Assembly: GCF_005938215.1 (NCBI RefSeq)
Contig: NZ_VCPD01000007.1
Span: forward strand, 124,001 to 188,000
DNA length: 64,000 nt
Origin: Ruegeria sediminis
Lineage (GTDB): Bacteria > Pseudomonadota > Alphaproteobacteria > Rhodobacterales > Rhodobacteraceae
Direction: 5' to 3'
The position numbers and the translations under genes were made by a program. Below the pieces are notes generated by a model. It saw only the letters and a program-made list of their open reading frames with translations. It searched no databases and was not told the origin of the DNA. Of the stretch, positions 35,296-44,422 are shown one piece after another (position 1 is the stretch's first letter; each line of letters opens with the position of its first letter).

Positions 35296-36675
35296 ATGCC
35301 CAGACCAGTGACGATCATGCCCCCCGCGACGAACCGAGGAACGGTCGTTTCCTTTGGGGTGCACGGGCGCGGAGTTCGGGAACAAGGCATGTCGTTTGGC
35401 CGGCTCGTCGAAGATGGCGCAAAGCCGGTCAGGAAAACGGCCGATGGCACCGGAACCGTCGGTTCGGAGGCAGAGGCCCAATCGGCGCAACCTCGGCCGG
35501 ACACCTCCGCTGCGCAGCCGTTCGAAACTGACGGCGACCGCAAGGAAACCGACGCTGTCACACTAGAGCAGGCTTTGATGTGGGAACCCTTGATGACGAG
35601 TTCCAAACCGACGGAGGAACATCTCCTTGATCCTTCGTCCGCAGCGGAAGGTGCGACATGGCCGCTTGGAGATTCGGCCGCCCCACAGTCCCGGCAGGCG
35701 TTCGGTGGCCGGAAGGCCGTGGAAGCGACAGATCTTCGGTTGGCGGCGGCCAATGCAGGTCAACTCAAGCGGAACGTTCAACCCATCGAACTTCCAACCG
35801 CCGATCCGAACGGGGTTCGTGTTCCCGGCCCGGCCGAGGGCCACGCGGCAAGCGCGGTGGTTGCCACGACTGAGGGTCAGCCACAAAGCGAAGCCACCGG
35901 CGCATTGGCGAATAACGCCAGGATCAAGTTGACGAATACCCTGCCCGTGGTACTTGCGGGACGTTTTTTCATCGGCAATTTCCGAACGGAACCAGGCGTG
36001 GATGATATGCCGTCGCTCGCGACCCCGAATGCGCCGATGCGGTCATTTTCGGACGGCCCTACCTTGATCTCGCCTGGTGCCGGCGGCAGTTCCGAAATCC
36101 CGTCTCAGGTGTTTGCGACCGCGATGCCCAGACACCCGGACAAAGAGACCGAAGCGGGAGAACATGACCTTCTGCTCGAGGCGGAGGCGCTCCGAGAAAG
36201 CGGACCGGGCGACTTGTCGAACCGTGCGAACCTGCGCGAGCTTGACCGGGGTCAGGCGGTCAGCTTGTTTGCGGCCCGCGCCGAAATGGTGCGATCTGCC
36301 GCGCAGCAGATCTCGGCCGCGATCCAGGCGCGTCCCGAATCGGGGGGCGTGGACATCACCCTGAACCCCGAGGAGTTGGGGCGCGTCTCCATGATTTTGC
36401 GGTCCGGCGAGGACGGTCTGTTTCTGTCGATCGCCACTGAACGGCCCGAAACGATGGATCTTTTGCGCCGCCACATCTCGCAGCTGACCGAAGAGTTTCT
36501 GCAGCTTGGATATGACACCATTTCGTTCGAGTTCGGCACGACCACAAACGGTACCGGCGGGAATCCGGGCAAGGCGGATGCATCCCCGGACCGCGAAGAG
36601 GACACCGCGAAAACATCGTTCGGTGGTGCCATGCCCCTCGGTTTCTCGCCCGCGGGCGTTGATTTGAGGCTTTGA
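35296..36675 (+). CDS. fliK: Flagellar hook-length control protein FliK
   Basis: A 459-residue protein with the usual FliK layout: a long low-conservation, Pro/Thr/Glu-rich N-terminal ruler region (about 1-340) and a compact C-terminal domain with GGVDITLNPEELGRVSMILRSGEDGLFLSIATERPETMDLLRRHISQLTEEFLQLGY. FliK measures the hook and switches export specificity. The start is uncertain: ATG 35296 gives the longest form, while ATG 35389 has better AAGG spacing. It lies three bases before flgD. Confidence 0.88.
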   Translation: MPRPVTIMPPATNRGTVVSFGVHGRGVREQGMSFGRLVEDGAKPVRKTADGTGTVGSEAEAQSAQPRPDTSAAQPFETDGDRKETDAVTLEQALMWEPLMTSSKPTEEHLLDPSSAAEGATWPLGDSAAPQSRQAFGGRKAVEATDLRLAAANAGQLKRNVQPIELPTADPNGVRVPGPAEGHAASAVVATTEGQPQSEATGALANNARIKLTNTLPVVLAGRFFIGNFRTEPGVDDMPSLATPNAPMRSFSDGPTLISPGAGGSSEIPSQVFATAMPRHPDKETEAGEHDLLLEAEALRESGPGDLSNRANLRELDRGQAVSLFAARAEMVRSAAQQISAAIQARPESGGVDITLNPEELGRVSMILRSGEDGLFLSIATERPETMDLLRRHISQLTEEFLQLGYDTISFEFGTTTNGTGGNPGKADASPDREEDTAKTSFGGAMPLGFSPAGVDLRL

Positions 36676-36678
36676 GAC

Positions 36679-37347
36679 ATGATTTCAGCGGCGGACGTCC
36701 AGATTCAGAACAACCCGTCAACGAGCCAGGCAACCCAGCCCAAGGCGACCTCGGCACTGACGTCGGATTTTGAGACATTCCTCAAGATGTTGACCGCACA
36801 GGCGCGGAATCAGGACCCCCTGAAGCCGATCGATTCGACGGAATACGCGGCGCAGCTTGCCCAGTTCTCCATGGTCGAGCAGCAGGTTCGAACGAATGAA
36901 CTGCTGGCGGGCTTCAACTCGACCCTTGGCGGGCACGACCTGGGCAGGCTTGCGGGCTGGGTGGGAATGGAGGTGCAAGCCGCTGTTCCAACCCGCTTTG
37001 ACGGCGCGCCGGTTGCAGTTCTGCCGTCTCCCGCGGCCGCGGCCAATGCGGCCTATCTCGTGGTTCGGGACGCCGCCGGAGAAATGGTGGACCGGGTCGC
37101 GATCCCTGTTTCTACCGAACCGCTGACCTGGAACGGGCGGGACGCCGCCGGCAACGTTTTTCCCGCCGGGATTTACAGCTTTGCCGTGGAGAGCCACCGG
37201 GAGGGAACGCGGATCGCCATGGACCCCGCGGCAACCTTCAACCGGGTTACCGAGGCGCGGATCAAGGGTGGCGAGATCACTCTGATCCTGGAGGGCGGGC
37301 AAAGCCTGAGCGCAGCGGAGGTCGCGGCAATTCGCACAGGTGGTTGA
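36679..37347 (+). CDS. flgD: Flagellar hook assembly (cap) protein FlgD
   Basis: A 222-residue hook-cap protein. The N-terminal export and cap part contains DFETFLKMLTAQARNQDPLKPIDSTEYAAQLAQFSMVEQQV, the family signature. The C-terminal tudor/FnIII-like part includes LTWNGRDAAGNVFPAGIYSF. It guides polymerisation of hook subunits. It is coupled to fliK (three-base gap) and ends this part of the flagellar cluster. Confidence 0.94.
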   Translation: MISAADVQIQNNPSTSQATQPKATSALTSDFETFLKMLTAQARNQDPLKPIDSTEYAAQLAQFSMVEQQVRTNELLAGFNSTLGGHDLGRLAGWVGMEVQAAVPTRFDGAPVAVLPSPAAAANAAYLVVRDAAGEMVDRVAIPVSTEPLTWNGRDAAGNVFPAGIYSFAVESHREGTRIAMDPAATFNRVTEARIKGGEITLILEGGQSLSAAEVAAIRTGG

Positions 37348-37409
37348 TCTGAGCGGCCGGACTTGCCAAACCATGCGCCAGATCGTTTACCTGAGTCCCG
37401 ACCCGAAGA

Positions 37410-38288
37410 ATGGAGCCCGCCCTGTCCGCCGCCGCACCTCCTCCGCCCGCATTGGCCGCGGAACTTCGGGCCCGTGGTCTGCTAGGCGATGGCGACCGGT
37501 TCGAGGCGCTGTTCGGGGGCAGAACCAACCGGGTCTGGAAACTGCTGGGCAGCGACAGCGACCAGGTTCTGAAGCTCTATTGCACGGGATTTCGGAATCC
37601 CCTCTTCCGCAATGACGCCGAGTTGGAGGCGGCATGCCTTCGGACATTCGAAGGCGAGGGTTTCGCACCAAGGCTTCGGGCCTCGGGCCGCTTCGGTGAC
37701 GAAAGCTGGGTGCTCTACGATCACGCTCCAGGCGAACCCTGGCGCGAAAACCCCGAGCCCGTGGCCCGCATCCTCAGGAAGGTGCACACCCATCCCGCGC
37801 GAATCCAGGCGCCGAAGGGTTGCAATGGGAGCGCCGACCTGGCGGCGCATGGCGACCGGATACTGGCGCAGTGCAGTTCTCGAGAACAGGCGACGCTGGA
37901 GCAGTTGCGGCCGGCCGCCGAGATCGCCCCCCTGTCGGAACACCGCCTGATCCACGGCGACCCGGTCGCCGGAAACATCCTGATCTCGCGGGACAGAACG
38001 ACGCTGATCGATTGGCAATGCCCTGCTTTGGGCGATCCGAGCGAGGACCTGGCGTTGTTCCTGTCCCCTGCGATGCAGCGCCTCTACCGCGGCAACCCGT
38101 TGTCAGCCGAGGAACGGGAACGCTTTCTCTCCGCCTATGACGATTCCGCCATCGTCGCCCGGTATCGCGCGCTCAGACCATGGTACGCCTGGCGCATGGC
38201 GGCCTATTGCCTGTGGCGCAGCGAAAACGGCGCCGCGGACTATTCGGCCGGATACGCGCTGGAACTGGGGACGCTGCGCCCGCGGTAG
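37410..38288 (+). CDS. Choline/aminoglycoside kinase-like phosphotransferase
   Basis: A 292-residue protein of the protein-kinase-like phosphotransferase fold. It has the ATP-loop region FGGRTNRVWKLLG, then the catalytic loop HGDPVAGNILISRD (HGDxxxxN), and LIDWQCPALGDPSEDLALFLSP, the metal-binding segment. Substrates in this family include choline, ethanolamine, homoserine and aminoglycosides; resemblance to choline/ethanolamine kinases is the closest guess. It stands alone between flgD and the polyamine operon and ends four bases from the convergent oxidase gene. Confidence 0.85.
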   Translation: MEPALSAAAPPPPALAAELRARGLLGDGDRFEALFGGRTNRVWKLLGSDSDQVLKLYCTGFRNPLFRNDAELEAACLRTFEGEGFAPRLRASGRFGDESWVLYDHAPGEPWRENPEPVARILRKVHTHPARIQAPKGCNGSADLAAHGDRILAQCSSREQATLEQLRPAAEIAPLSEHRLIHGDPVAGNILISRDRTTLIDWQCPALGDPSEDLALFLSPAMQRLYRGNPLSAEERERFLSAYDDSAIVARYRALRPWYAWRMAAYCLWRSENGAADYSAGYALELGTLRPR

Positions 38289-38292
38289 TGCC

Positions 38293-39594
38293 TCAGATAT
38301 CCGCCAGCGCCAGGGCCGCATAGACCGGAGGCATCAGCGCCCGCCGGCACGACCCGAGCGGAAACCGGCCTGGTATGCGCGAGATCGGCTCTGGCAGGTC
38401 CGCGGACTCTCCCATCGCCAGCCGCGCAAGCGCGCGGCCGCAATAGGTGCCCATCGCCACGCCGTTGCCGTGATAGGCCAGTCCGGCGAACATGCCCGGC
38501 TGTCCGGGAACGGGCCCGGCATATGGCGTCAGACTGCGCGCCAAACAAACCAGCCCCGACCACATGTGGGTCGCCTCGACGCCCGACCAGGCGGGGAACA
38601 TGCGGTCGAAATCGCGGCGCATTCCGGCCCGGATCGCCGCCTCGGCCCTTGGCGACGAAAACAGACCGCCCCGCATCCCGAACAGAAACCGCCGGTCCGG
38701 CATCAGGCGGAAATAGTGCAGCAGGTTGCGCGTGTCGTAGGACATCTGGTCCGACGTCCAGCCCTGCGCCCGCAACTCGGCATCGCTCAGCTTCCGCGTC
38801 ACCATCACCGTCGATTGCGCCGGCATGTAGCGGCCGGCCAGCCAGTCCGGCATGTCCTCGCTGGAATAGCCGTTGGTGCAGATCAGAACCGTTTCACAGT
38901 CGATGTGCCCCTGCGGCGTGGTCACCGTGTACCCAGGGCCAGCCCGGTGAACCGACTGCGCCGGGCTTTGCTGAAACAGGAGAGCGCCGGCTTTTTCCGC
39001 GGCTTCGGCAAGGCCGAAGAGGTATTTCCGCGGGTTGAGGGCGAAACCGACAGGATTGGTATAGCCGCCGTGGAAGCTGCCGCCGAAGCCCAGAGCCGCC
39101 AGGTCGCCGGGTTCGTGAAGCATTCCGCCCTCGCCCGCCTGCCGACGCAAAACCTCCATCGCGCGGGGCGTGTGCGCAAGTTGCGTCTCTCCGTTGGAAT
39201 GCTCGTCCGCATCGATCCCATGTTCGCTCAGCAGCCCGGCAACCAGATCGACGGCGTCGCGTTCGGCCTTCGCATAAGCCGCCGCGGCAGCGTCCCCGTA
39301 TCGGCGCGCCATGGCGGAATGGCTGAGTTTCGAACCGCCCAGGCAGCAGAATCCGCCATTGCGTCCGGACGCCCCCCAGCCGGGCGTTTCCGCCTCGAGC
39401 ACGGCGGCCGTGACACCTGACCGGGCGAGATGTAGCGCGGCCGAGAGGCCAGTGAACCCGCCGCCGACGATGGCGATGTCGACGCGCAGCTTGCCGGACT
39501 GCACCGGCCAGCCAGGCGCGCTGCTGGTTTCGTCCCACCAGCAGCCGTCGCGCGGGCCGGGCCCATAAGCGTAGTCCGGAAAGATCCGCCTCAT
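38293..39594 (-). CDS. FAD-dependent oxidase, gamma-glutamylputrescine oxidase-like
   Basis: A 433-residue DAO-family flavoprotein. The N-terminal FAD-binding motif is IAIVGGGFTGLSAALHLARSG, followed by ETPGWGASGRNGGFCCLGGSKL as in PuuB/OrdL enzymes. THMWSGLVCLARSLTPYAGPVPG and FAGLAYHGNGVAMGTYCGRALA close the C-terminal FAD site. It would oxidise an amine such as gamma-glutamylputrescine, but the exact substrate is not proven. It is the last gene of the potDABC-type operon, overlapping potC by four bases, which links uptake with degradation. Confidence 0.88.
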   Translation of the reverse strand: MRRIFPDYAYGPGPRDGCWWDETSSAPGWPVQSGKLRVDIAIVGGGFTGLSAALHLARSGVTAAVLEAETPGWGASGRNGGFCCLGGSKLSHSAMARRYGDAAAAAYAKAERDAVDLVAGLLSEHGIDADEHSNGETQLAHTPRAMEVLRRQAGEGGMLHEPGDLAALGFGGSFHGGYTNPVGFALNPRKYLFGLAEAAEKAGALLFQQSPAQSVHRAGPGYTVTTPQGHIDCETVLICTNGYSSEDMPDWLAGRYMPAQSTVMVTRKLSDAELRAQGWTSDQMSYDTRNLLHYFRLMPDRRFLFGMRGGLFSSPRAEAAIRAGMRRDFDRMFPAWSGVEATHMWSGLVCLARSLTPYAGPVPGQPGMFAGLAYHGNGVAMGTYCGRALARLAMGESADLPEPISRIPGRFPLGSCRRALMPPVYAALALADI

Positions 39595-40409
39595 GCCGCC
39601 CGCGCCGCGGCCTGTTCCTCCTGCTTCTGCCGGACCATCGCGCGCTTGGTCACGAGCGACGCGGTGATCACCCCGACCGTGACCAGCGCGATCATGAGTG
39701 TCGACAGGGCGTTGATTTCGGGACTGACGCCCAGGCGCACCGCCGAGAAGATCTTGATTGGCAGGGTCGTGGCCGAGGGGCCGGTGGTGAAGGAGGCGAT
39801 GACCAGGTCATCCAGCGACAGGGTGAAAGCCAGTAGCCAGCCCGAAATCACCGCCGGCGCGATGATCGGCAAGGTCACCAGCCGGAACGCCTGCGCCGGA
39901 GAACAGCCGAGATCCAGCGCGGCCTCTTCCAGCGACCGGTCGAAAGTGATCAGGCGCGAGGACACGACCACCGACACGTAGCACATCGAGAAGGTCGTAT
40001 GCGCCAGAACCACGGTGAACACGCCCCGGTCCAGCCCGACGCCGATGAACAGCAACAGCAGCGACAGGCCGGTGATCACCTCGGGCATTACCAGCGGTGC
40101 ATAGATCATGCCCGAAAACAGCGTGCGGCCAAGAAAGCGGCCGCCGCGCACCAGAACGTAGGCCGCCATGGTGCCCAAAATGGTCGCCAGTGTGGACGAG
40201 AACACAGCGACCCGCAGCGTGACCCAGGCCGCGTCCAGGAAAGCCTGGTTGCGGATCAGTTCGCCATACCACTTGGTCGAGAACCCGGCCCAGACCGTCA
40301 CCAGCTTGCTTTCGTTGAAGCTGAAGATGATCAGGATGACCATCGGGATGTAGAGAAAGGCGAATCCCAGAGTCAGGGACACCGCGTTGAACCAGCTCAG
40401 CCTGTTCAT
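39591..40409 (-). CDS. potC: Polyamine ABC transporter permease (PotC/PotI type)
   Basis: A 272-residue inner-membrane permease with six hydrophobic helices. The cytoplasmic EAA loop reads EEAALDLGCSPAQAFRLVTLPIIAPAV, where the ATPase docks. The N terminus NRLSWFNAVSLTLGFAFLYIPMVILIIFSFN and the TGPSATTLPIKIFSAVRLGVSPEINALST segment are typical of PotC/PotI. It overlaps potB and the oxidase gene by four bases each. Confidence 0.92.
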   Translation of the reverse strand: MNRLSWFNAVSLTLGFAFLYIPMVILIIFSFNESKLVTVWAGFSTKWYGELIRNQAFLDAAWVTLRVAVFSSTLATILGTMAAYVLVRGGRFLGRTLFSGMIYAPLVMPEVITGLSLLLLFIGVGLDRGVFTVVLAHTTFSMCYVSVVVSSRLITFDRSLEEAALDLGCSPAQAFRLVTLPIIAPAVISGWLLAFTLSLDDLVIASFTTGPSATTLPIKIFSAVRLGVSPEINALSTLMIALVTVGVITASLVTKRAMVRQKQEEQAAARAA

Positions 40410-41287
40410 TGCTCCGCCTCCGCCTGTTTCTGCTGATTGCGCTGGAACAGCACGATCGGGATGACGAGGATCAGCAGCAGCACCACCGCCACCGCCGAAG
40501 CCACCGGCCAGTCGCGGTTCGAGAAGAACTCCTCCCACAGCACCTTTCCGATCATCAGCGTGCCCGAGCCGCCAAGCAGCGACGGGATCACGAACTCACC
40601 GATCACCGGGATCATGACCAGGAAACATCCCGCGATGATGCCCGGACGGGACAGCGGGATGGTCACCAGCCAGAAGGCCTGCGCCCGCGAGCAGCCCAGA
40701 TCCTCGGCCGCCTCGATCAGCGACCCGTCCAGGCGGTCCAGCGCCGCGTAGATCGGCAGGATCATGAAGGGCAGATAGGTGTAGACGATGCCGATATAGA
40801 CCGCCGCAGGCGTGTTGAGGATGATCAACGGCTCGGAGATGATGCCGGTCCACATCAGGAACTGGTTCAGGTAGCCTTCGTTGCTCAGGATACCCATCCA
40901 CGCATAGACCCGGATCAGGAACGAGGTCCAGAACGGCAGGATCACCAGCATCATCAGGGTTGGGCGCCATTCCTCGGGCGCCCGGGCCATGCCATAGGCG
41001 ATCGGATAGCCGACGAGCAGGGTCAGAGCGGTGGAGATCAGCGCGATCTTGACGCTGGACAGGTACGCCTTCCAGTAGAGGGCATCTTCGGTCAGGAAGA
41101 TGAAATTCTCGAAATCCAGCTCTCTGACGAAGGCCCAGATGCCTTCGGCCCAGTCGAACTGCGGAATGTAGGGCGGCCTCGCGATGGCGGCGTCGGACAG
41201 CGAGATCTTCAGGACGATGAAGAACGGCACCAGGAACAGGGCCAGCAGCCACAGATACGGGATGGCGATGAGAACGAACCGGCGCAT
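40406..41287 (-). CDS. potB: Polyamine ABC transporter permease (PotB/PotH type)
   Basis: A 293-residue permease with about six helices. The EAA loop is EAAEDLGCSRAQAFWLVTIPLSRPGI, and the core has PFWTSFLIRVYAWMGIL and PVIGEFVIPSLLGGSGTLMIGKV, standard for PotB/PotH. It pairs with PotC to form the membrane channel of a putrescine/spermidine importer. It shares one base with the ATPase gene and overlaps potC by four. The basic C terminus ends QKQAEAEQ. Confidence 0.92.
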   Translation of the reverse strand: MRRFVLIAIPYLWLLALFLVPFFIVLKISLSDAAIARPPYIPQFDWAEGIWAFVRELDFENFIFLTEDALYWKAYLSSVKIALISTALTLLVGYPIAYGMARAPEEWRPTLMMLVILPFWTSFLIRVYAWMGILSNEGYLNQFLMWTGIISEPLIILNTPAAVYIGIVYTYLPFMILPIYAALDRLDGSLIEAAEDLGCSRAQAFWLVTIPLSRPGIIAGCFLVMIPVIGEFVIPSLLGGSGTLMIGKVLWEEFFSNRDWPVASAVAVVLLLILVIPIVLFQRNQQKQAEAEQ

Positions 41288-42414
41288 CAGTCTGCCAGCA
41301 GAACGCCTGCCGTGGCGGTCCAGGACAGCCAGACAGGGTCTTCCCATGTGTAGGAACGGCGCGAGATGCGCCGGGTGTTGGCGGATTGCGCCTTCATGAT
41401 CGTGCCGTTGGCCAGTTCGACGTGGTAGGTCGAGAGATTGCCGAGATAGGCGATGTCATGCACCTTGCCCTGAACCGCGTTGGCGGCATCCGCGGGGCGC
41501 TCGGACGAAATCGTCACCTTTTCGGGACGGATCGCAAAATGGCAGGCCTGACCCTTTTCGAAAGGATGGGCAGAGGTGGCGGTCAGCGGCTCCTGCCCCT
41601 CGGCCCAGTCGATCCGATAGGTCTCGCCGTCGTTCGGGGTGGCGCGGCCCTCGATGATGTTCACGTCTCCGATGAAGTCCGCGACATAGACCGAGTTGGG
41701 CGTTTCATAGATCTTCGCCGGTGTGTCCGCCTGCACGATGCGCCCGTGATCCATCACCGCCACGCGCGAGGCGACGGTCATCGCCTCTTCCTGGTCGTGG
41801 GTCACGATCACGAAGGTGGTGCCGGTCTTTTCCTGGATGTCCATCAGTTCGAACTGCGTGTCCTGCCGCAGTTTCTTGTCCAGCGCGCCCAGCGGTTCGT
41901 CCAGAAGCAGCAGTTTCGGCGCCTTGGCGAGCGAGCGGGCCAGCGCCACGCGCTGCCGCTGACCGCCCGAGATCTGGTGCGGCTTGCGGTGGGCGAACTG
42001 TTCCAGCCGGGTCAGGCGCAGCATTTCCTCGACGCGCTCCTTCAAATCCTGCTTCGGCATCTTGGCGCGCTTCAGGCCGAAGGCGATGTTCTCCCAGACG
42101 CTGAGGTGGGGGAACAGGGCGTAGGACTGGAACATCATGTTCACCGCCCGCTTGTTCGGCGGGATCGGGTCGATGTCCTGGCCGGACAGCAGGATCACGC
42201 CCTCGGTCGGGGTCTCGAAACCCGCCAGCATCCGCATCATGGTGGTCTTGCCGCAGCCGGATGGGCCGAGAAGGGCGAAGAACTCGCGCTCGAAGATGTC
42301 GATCGACAGGTCGTCGATCGCGGTGAATTGCCCAAACCGTTTGGTGACGTTCCGGAACTGGATCAAGGGTTTCGCCTGGGGATCATCCCACGGCGCAAAG
42401 ACGGAAGAATTCAA
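41287..42414 (-). CDS. potA: Polyamine ABC transporter ATPase (PotA/PotG type)
   Basis: A 375-residue ABC ATPase: Walker A GPSGCGKTT, Q-loop MMFQSYALFPH, signature ISGGQRQRVALARSL, Walker B LLLLDEPLGALD, and the switch His in VTHDQEEA. The C-terminal TOBE domain (about 255-370) binds regulatory ligands. I choose TTG 42414 as start: GGGGGT lies before it, and the ATG at 42498 would place a strong stem-loop inside the coding region. Powers the importer with PotB, PotC and the binding protein. Confidence 0.9.
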   Translation of the reverse strand: MNSSVFAPWDDPQAKPLIQFRNVTKRFGQFTAIDDLSIDIFEREFFALLGPSGCGKTTMMRMLAGFETPTEGVILLSGQDIDPIPPNKRAVNMMFQSYALFPHLSVWENIAFGLKRAKMPKQDLKERVEEMLRLTRLEQFAHRKPHQISGGQRQRVALARSLAKAPKLLLLDEPLGALDKKLRQDTQFELMDIQEKTGTTFVIVTHDQEEAMTVASRVAVMDHGRIVQADTPAKIYETPNSVYVADFIGDVNIIEGRATPNDGETYRIDWAEGQEPLTATSAHPFEKGQACHFAIRPEKVTISSERPADAANAVQGKVHDIAYLGNLSTYHVELANGTIMKAQSANTRRISRRSYTWEDPVWLSWTATAGVLLAD

Positions 42415-42456
42415 GGCGGACCCCCGTGTGGCTGCGGTCAGCAGTTTGGAAAGAAG

Positions 42457-42487
42457 CGGCGGGGCGGCCCGAGGGACGGCCCCGCCG
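42457..42487 (-). terminator. Stem-loop between the binding-protein gene and potA
   Basis: CGGCGGGGC (42457-42465) pairs with GCCCCGCCG (42479-42487). On the minus strand it precedes only a weak T-rich run. It probably works as a partial terminator or 3' stabiliser, allowing the binding protein to be made in excess over ATPase and permeases. Confidence 0.65.
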
Positions 42488-42499
42488 ACGAGGTTCAAA

Positions 42500-43585
42500 T
42501 CAGGTGCCCGATTTGATCTTGGTCCACAGGCGGGTGACGGCCCGCTGGGTCTTTGCCGGATATGGCGTGGTGATGAAGAGGTTCTGCATGGTTTCCTCTC
42601 CCGGGTAGATCGCCGGGTCTCCGATCACGTCCTCTTCCAGATGCTCCTGGCTCGCCTTGTTGCCATTGGCGTAATAGACGTAGTTCGACGCCGCCGCCAT
42701 GTTCTGCGCATCGAGGATGAAGTTCAGGAACTTGTGGGCCCCGTCGGGATTCGGCGCATCGACCGGAATCGCCATCTGGTCGAACCACATCTGCGCGCCT
42801 TCCTTGGCCGCGTGATACTCGATCTCGACGCCATTGTCGGCCTCGACCGCACGGTCGCGGGCCTGCAGGATGTCGCCGGACCAGCCGACGGCCACGCAGA
42901 TGTCGCCATTGGCCAGAGCGTTGATGTATTCCGAGCTGTGGAACTTCTGGATGTAGGGCCGCACCGCCGTCAGGACCGGCTCGGTCTTGGCGATCACGTC
43001 GGGATCGTGGCTGTCCGGATCCTCGCCGATGTACTTGAGAGCCATCGGGATCATTTCGGCCGGTGCATCCAGGAAATGCACGCCGCACGACGCCAGCTTT
43101 TCCATGTTCTCGGGGTTCAGCACCAGTTCCAGGCTGTCGATCGGCGCATCCTCGCCCAGAACTTCGCGCACCTTGCCGACGTTCGCGCCGATGCCGGTCG
43201 TGCCCCACATGTAGTTGATCGAATAGGCGTTGTCGGGATCGTAGCCCGCGGTCCGGTCCTTGATGACGTCCCACAGGTTCTCGGCGTTGGGCAGCTTGGA
43301 CATGTCGAGCGGCTGGAAGGCGCCGGCCTGAATCTGACGCTGCAGGAAAGTGCCCGACGGCACCACCACGTCATATCCCGACCCGCCTGCCAGCATCTTG
43401 GTCTCCAGAACCTCGTTGCTGTCGAACACGTCATAGACCAGCGTCAGGCCGGTTTCCTCCTGGAACTTGGTCAGCAGATCCTCGTCGATGTAGTCGGACC
43501 AGTTGTAGACGCGCACTTCCTCGGCGAATGCGGCCGAGGTTCCCAATGCGATCGCGGCCGTCATCGTCAGCGTTTTCAGTGTCAT
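42500..43585 (-). CDS. potD: Periplasmic polyamine-binding protein (PotD/PotF type)
   Basis: A 361-residue substrate-binding protein. The signal peptide is MTLKTLTMTAAIALGTSAAFA, then the mature start EEVRVYNWSDYIDEDLL, as in PotF/PotD. Conserved parts are YDVVVPSG, INYMWGTTGIGANVGKV and VGWSGDILQARDRA. It collects putrescine or a related polyamine for the PotABC channel. The first gene of the leftward operon; AGGGAG six bases before ATG. A promoter with a TGATCA-centred operator lies upstream. Confidence 0.94.
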   Translation of the reverse strand: MTLKTLTMTAAIALGTSAAFAEEVRVYNWSDYIDEDLLTKFQEETGLTLVYDVFDSNEVLETKMLAGGSGYDVVVPSGTFLQRQIQAGAFQPLDMSKLPNAENLWDVIKDRTAGYDPDNAYSINYMWGTTGIGANVGKVREVLGEDAPIDSLELVLNPENMEKLASCGVHFLDAPAEMIPMALKYIGEDPDSHDPDVIAKTEPVLTAVRPYIQKFHSSEYINALANGDICVAVGWSGDILQARDRAVEADNGVEIEYHAAKEGAQMWFDQMAIPVDAPNPDGAHKFLNFILDAQNMAAASNYVYYANGNKASQEHLEEDVIGDPAIYPGEETMQNLFITTPYPAKTQRAVTRLWTKIKSGT

Positions 43586-43610
43586 GTTTTTCTCCCTGGG
43601 TTTGTGCGGC

Positions 43611-43640
43611 TATTTTCCCCTTTTTTTGGATTTGATCAAG
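43611..43640 (-). promoter_or_regulatory. potD promoter with overlapping GntR-type operator
   Basis: On the minus strand a TTGATC box (43639-43634) is followed after 17 bases by AAAATA (43616-43611), a plausible -35/-10 pair. The -35 box lies inside the palindrome TTGATCAA (43632-43639), which matches two other sites near the GntR gene. Binding there would block RNA polymerase. Confidence 0.5.
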
Positions 43641-43723
43641 TTTTGCGTTCTGCGGCAACAATGTTTATGGTTTCACGAAGCGCCAAGTCCGGCACGTGAC
43701 GACCATCAGGATCAGGGTAACCC

Positions 43724-43741
43724 TTTTGAATATGATCAAAA
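43724..43741. promoter_or_regulatory. GntR-type operator overlapping the regulator start codon
   Basis: TTTTGA (43724-43729) is inverted as TCAAAA (43736-43741), and the core TGATCA is at 43733-43738, covering the ATG at 43732. It matches the sites at 43631 and 44437, giving a shared core of ATWTGATCAW. Binding would repress the regulator's own translation start region or transcription. Confidence 0.5.
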
Positions 43742-44412
43742 ACAAGACATCAGAGTCGGCGTCCGACGATGGAAAACGCCCCGCGCACGAGCAGGTCTAC
43801 CACACGCTCAGATCTCAGATCCTGTTCGGAGAGATGGTTCCGGGGCAGCCGGTGACCATCCAGGGACTGACTGATTCGCTGGGTGTCGGCATGACGCCCG
43901 TACGCGAAGCGATACGCCGCCTGATCTCGGACGGGGCGCTGGTGTTCCAGGGCAACCGCCGGGTCAGCGTTCCGGTACTGTCCGGCGAAGACATCGAGCA
44001 GTTGATCTTTGCCAGAAACGCAATTGAATCAGAGCTTTCCCGCCGCGCCGCGCTGCGCATGAACAAAAAGGAAGTCGATGACCTGGAAGCGATCGACCGG
44101 AACCTCGACGAGGCCATCGACGCGGGTGACGTCAGTGGCTATCTGCGGCAGAACTACGCCTTTCACGCCGCCCTTTACGCGCATGCGGACGCTCCTGTTC
44201 TCAGCGATCTCGCCGAACGCCTGTGGCTGCGGTTCGGGCCGTCGCTGCGCATCGTCTGCGGGCGATTCGGAACACAAAGCCTGCCGGACCGGCACAAGGA
44301 CATCATCCGCTGCCTGCGCAACCGCGAGGCTGACGGAGTCGCCGAGGCCATGGCGCAGGATGTCGAACAGGGAATGGAACTGATGGCGGACGTGCTGGCA
44401 AAGCGGCCGTGA
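43732..44412 (+). CDS. GntR-family (FCD/FadR-type) transcription regulator
   Basis: A 226-residue regulator. Residues about 18-85 are the GntR winged helix (EQVYHTLRSQILFGEMVPGQPVTIQGLTDSLGVGMTPVREAIRRL). Residues 90-225 are the all-helical FCD effector domain, with likely metal/ligand His residues in NYAFHAALY and ...LPDRHKDIIRCL. The start is uncertain: ATG 43732 gives the family-like length, GTG 43696 adds 12 residues. An operator-like TGATCA overlaps the ATG, suggesting autoregulation. It is flanked by polyamine uptake and transaminase genes, its likely targets. Confidence 0.88.
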   Translation: MIKNKTSESASDDGKRPAHEQVYHTLRSQILFGEMVPGQPVTIQGLTDSLGVGMTPVREAIRRLISDGALVFQGNRRVSVPVLSGEDIEQLIFARNAIESELSRRAALRMNKKEVDDLEAIDRNLDEAIDAGDVSGYLRQNYAFHAALYAHADAPVLSDLAERLWLRFGPSLRIVCGRFGTQSLPDRHKDIIRCLRNREADGVAEAMAQDVEQGMELMADVLAKRP

Positions 44413-44422
44413 CGTGATTCGA

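Noticed and set aside
43696-43731. GTG start adding 12 residues to the GntR regulator.
   Set aside because: Family alignment begins later and ATG 43732 gives normal length; retained only as an alternative.
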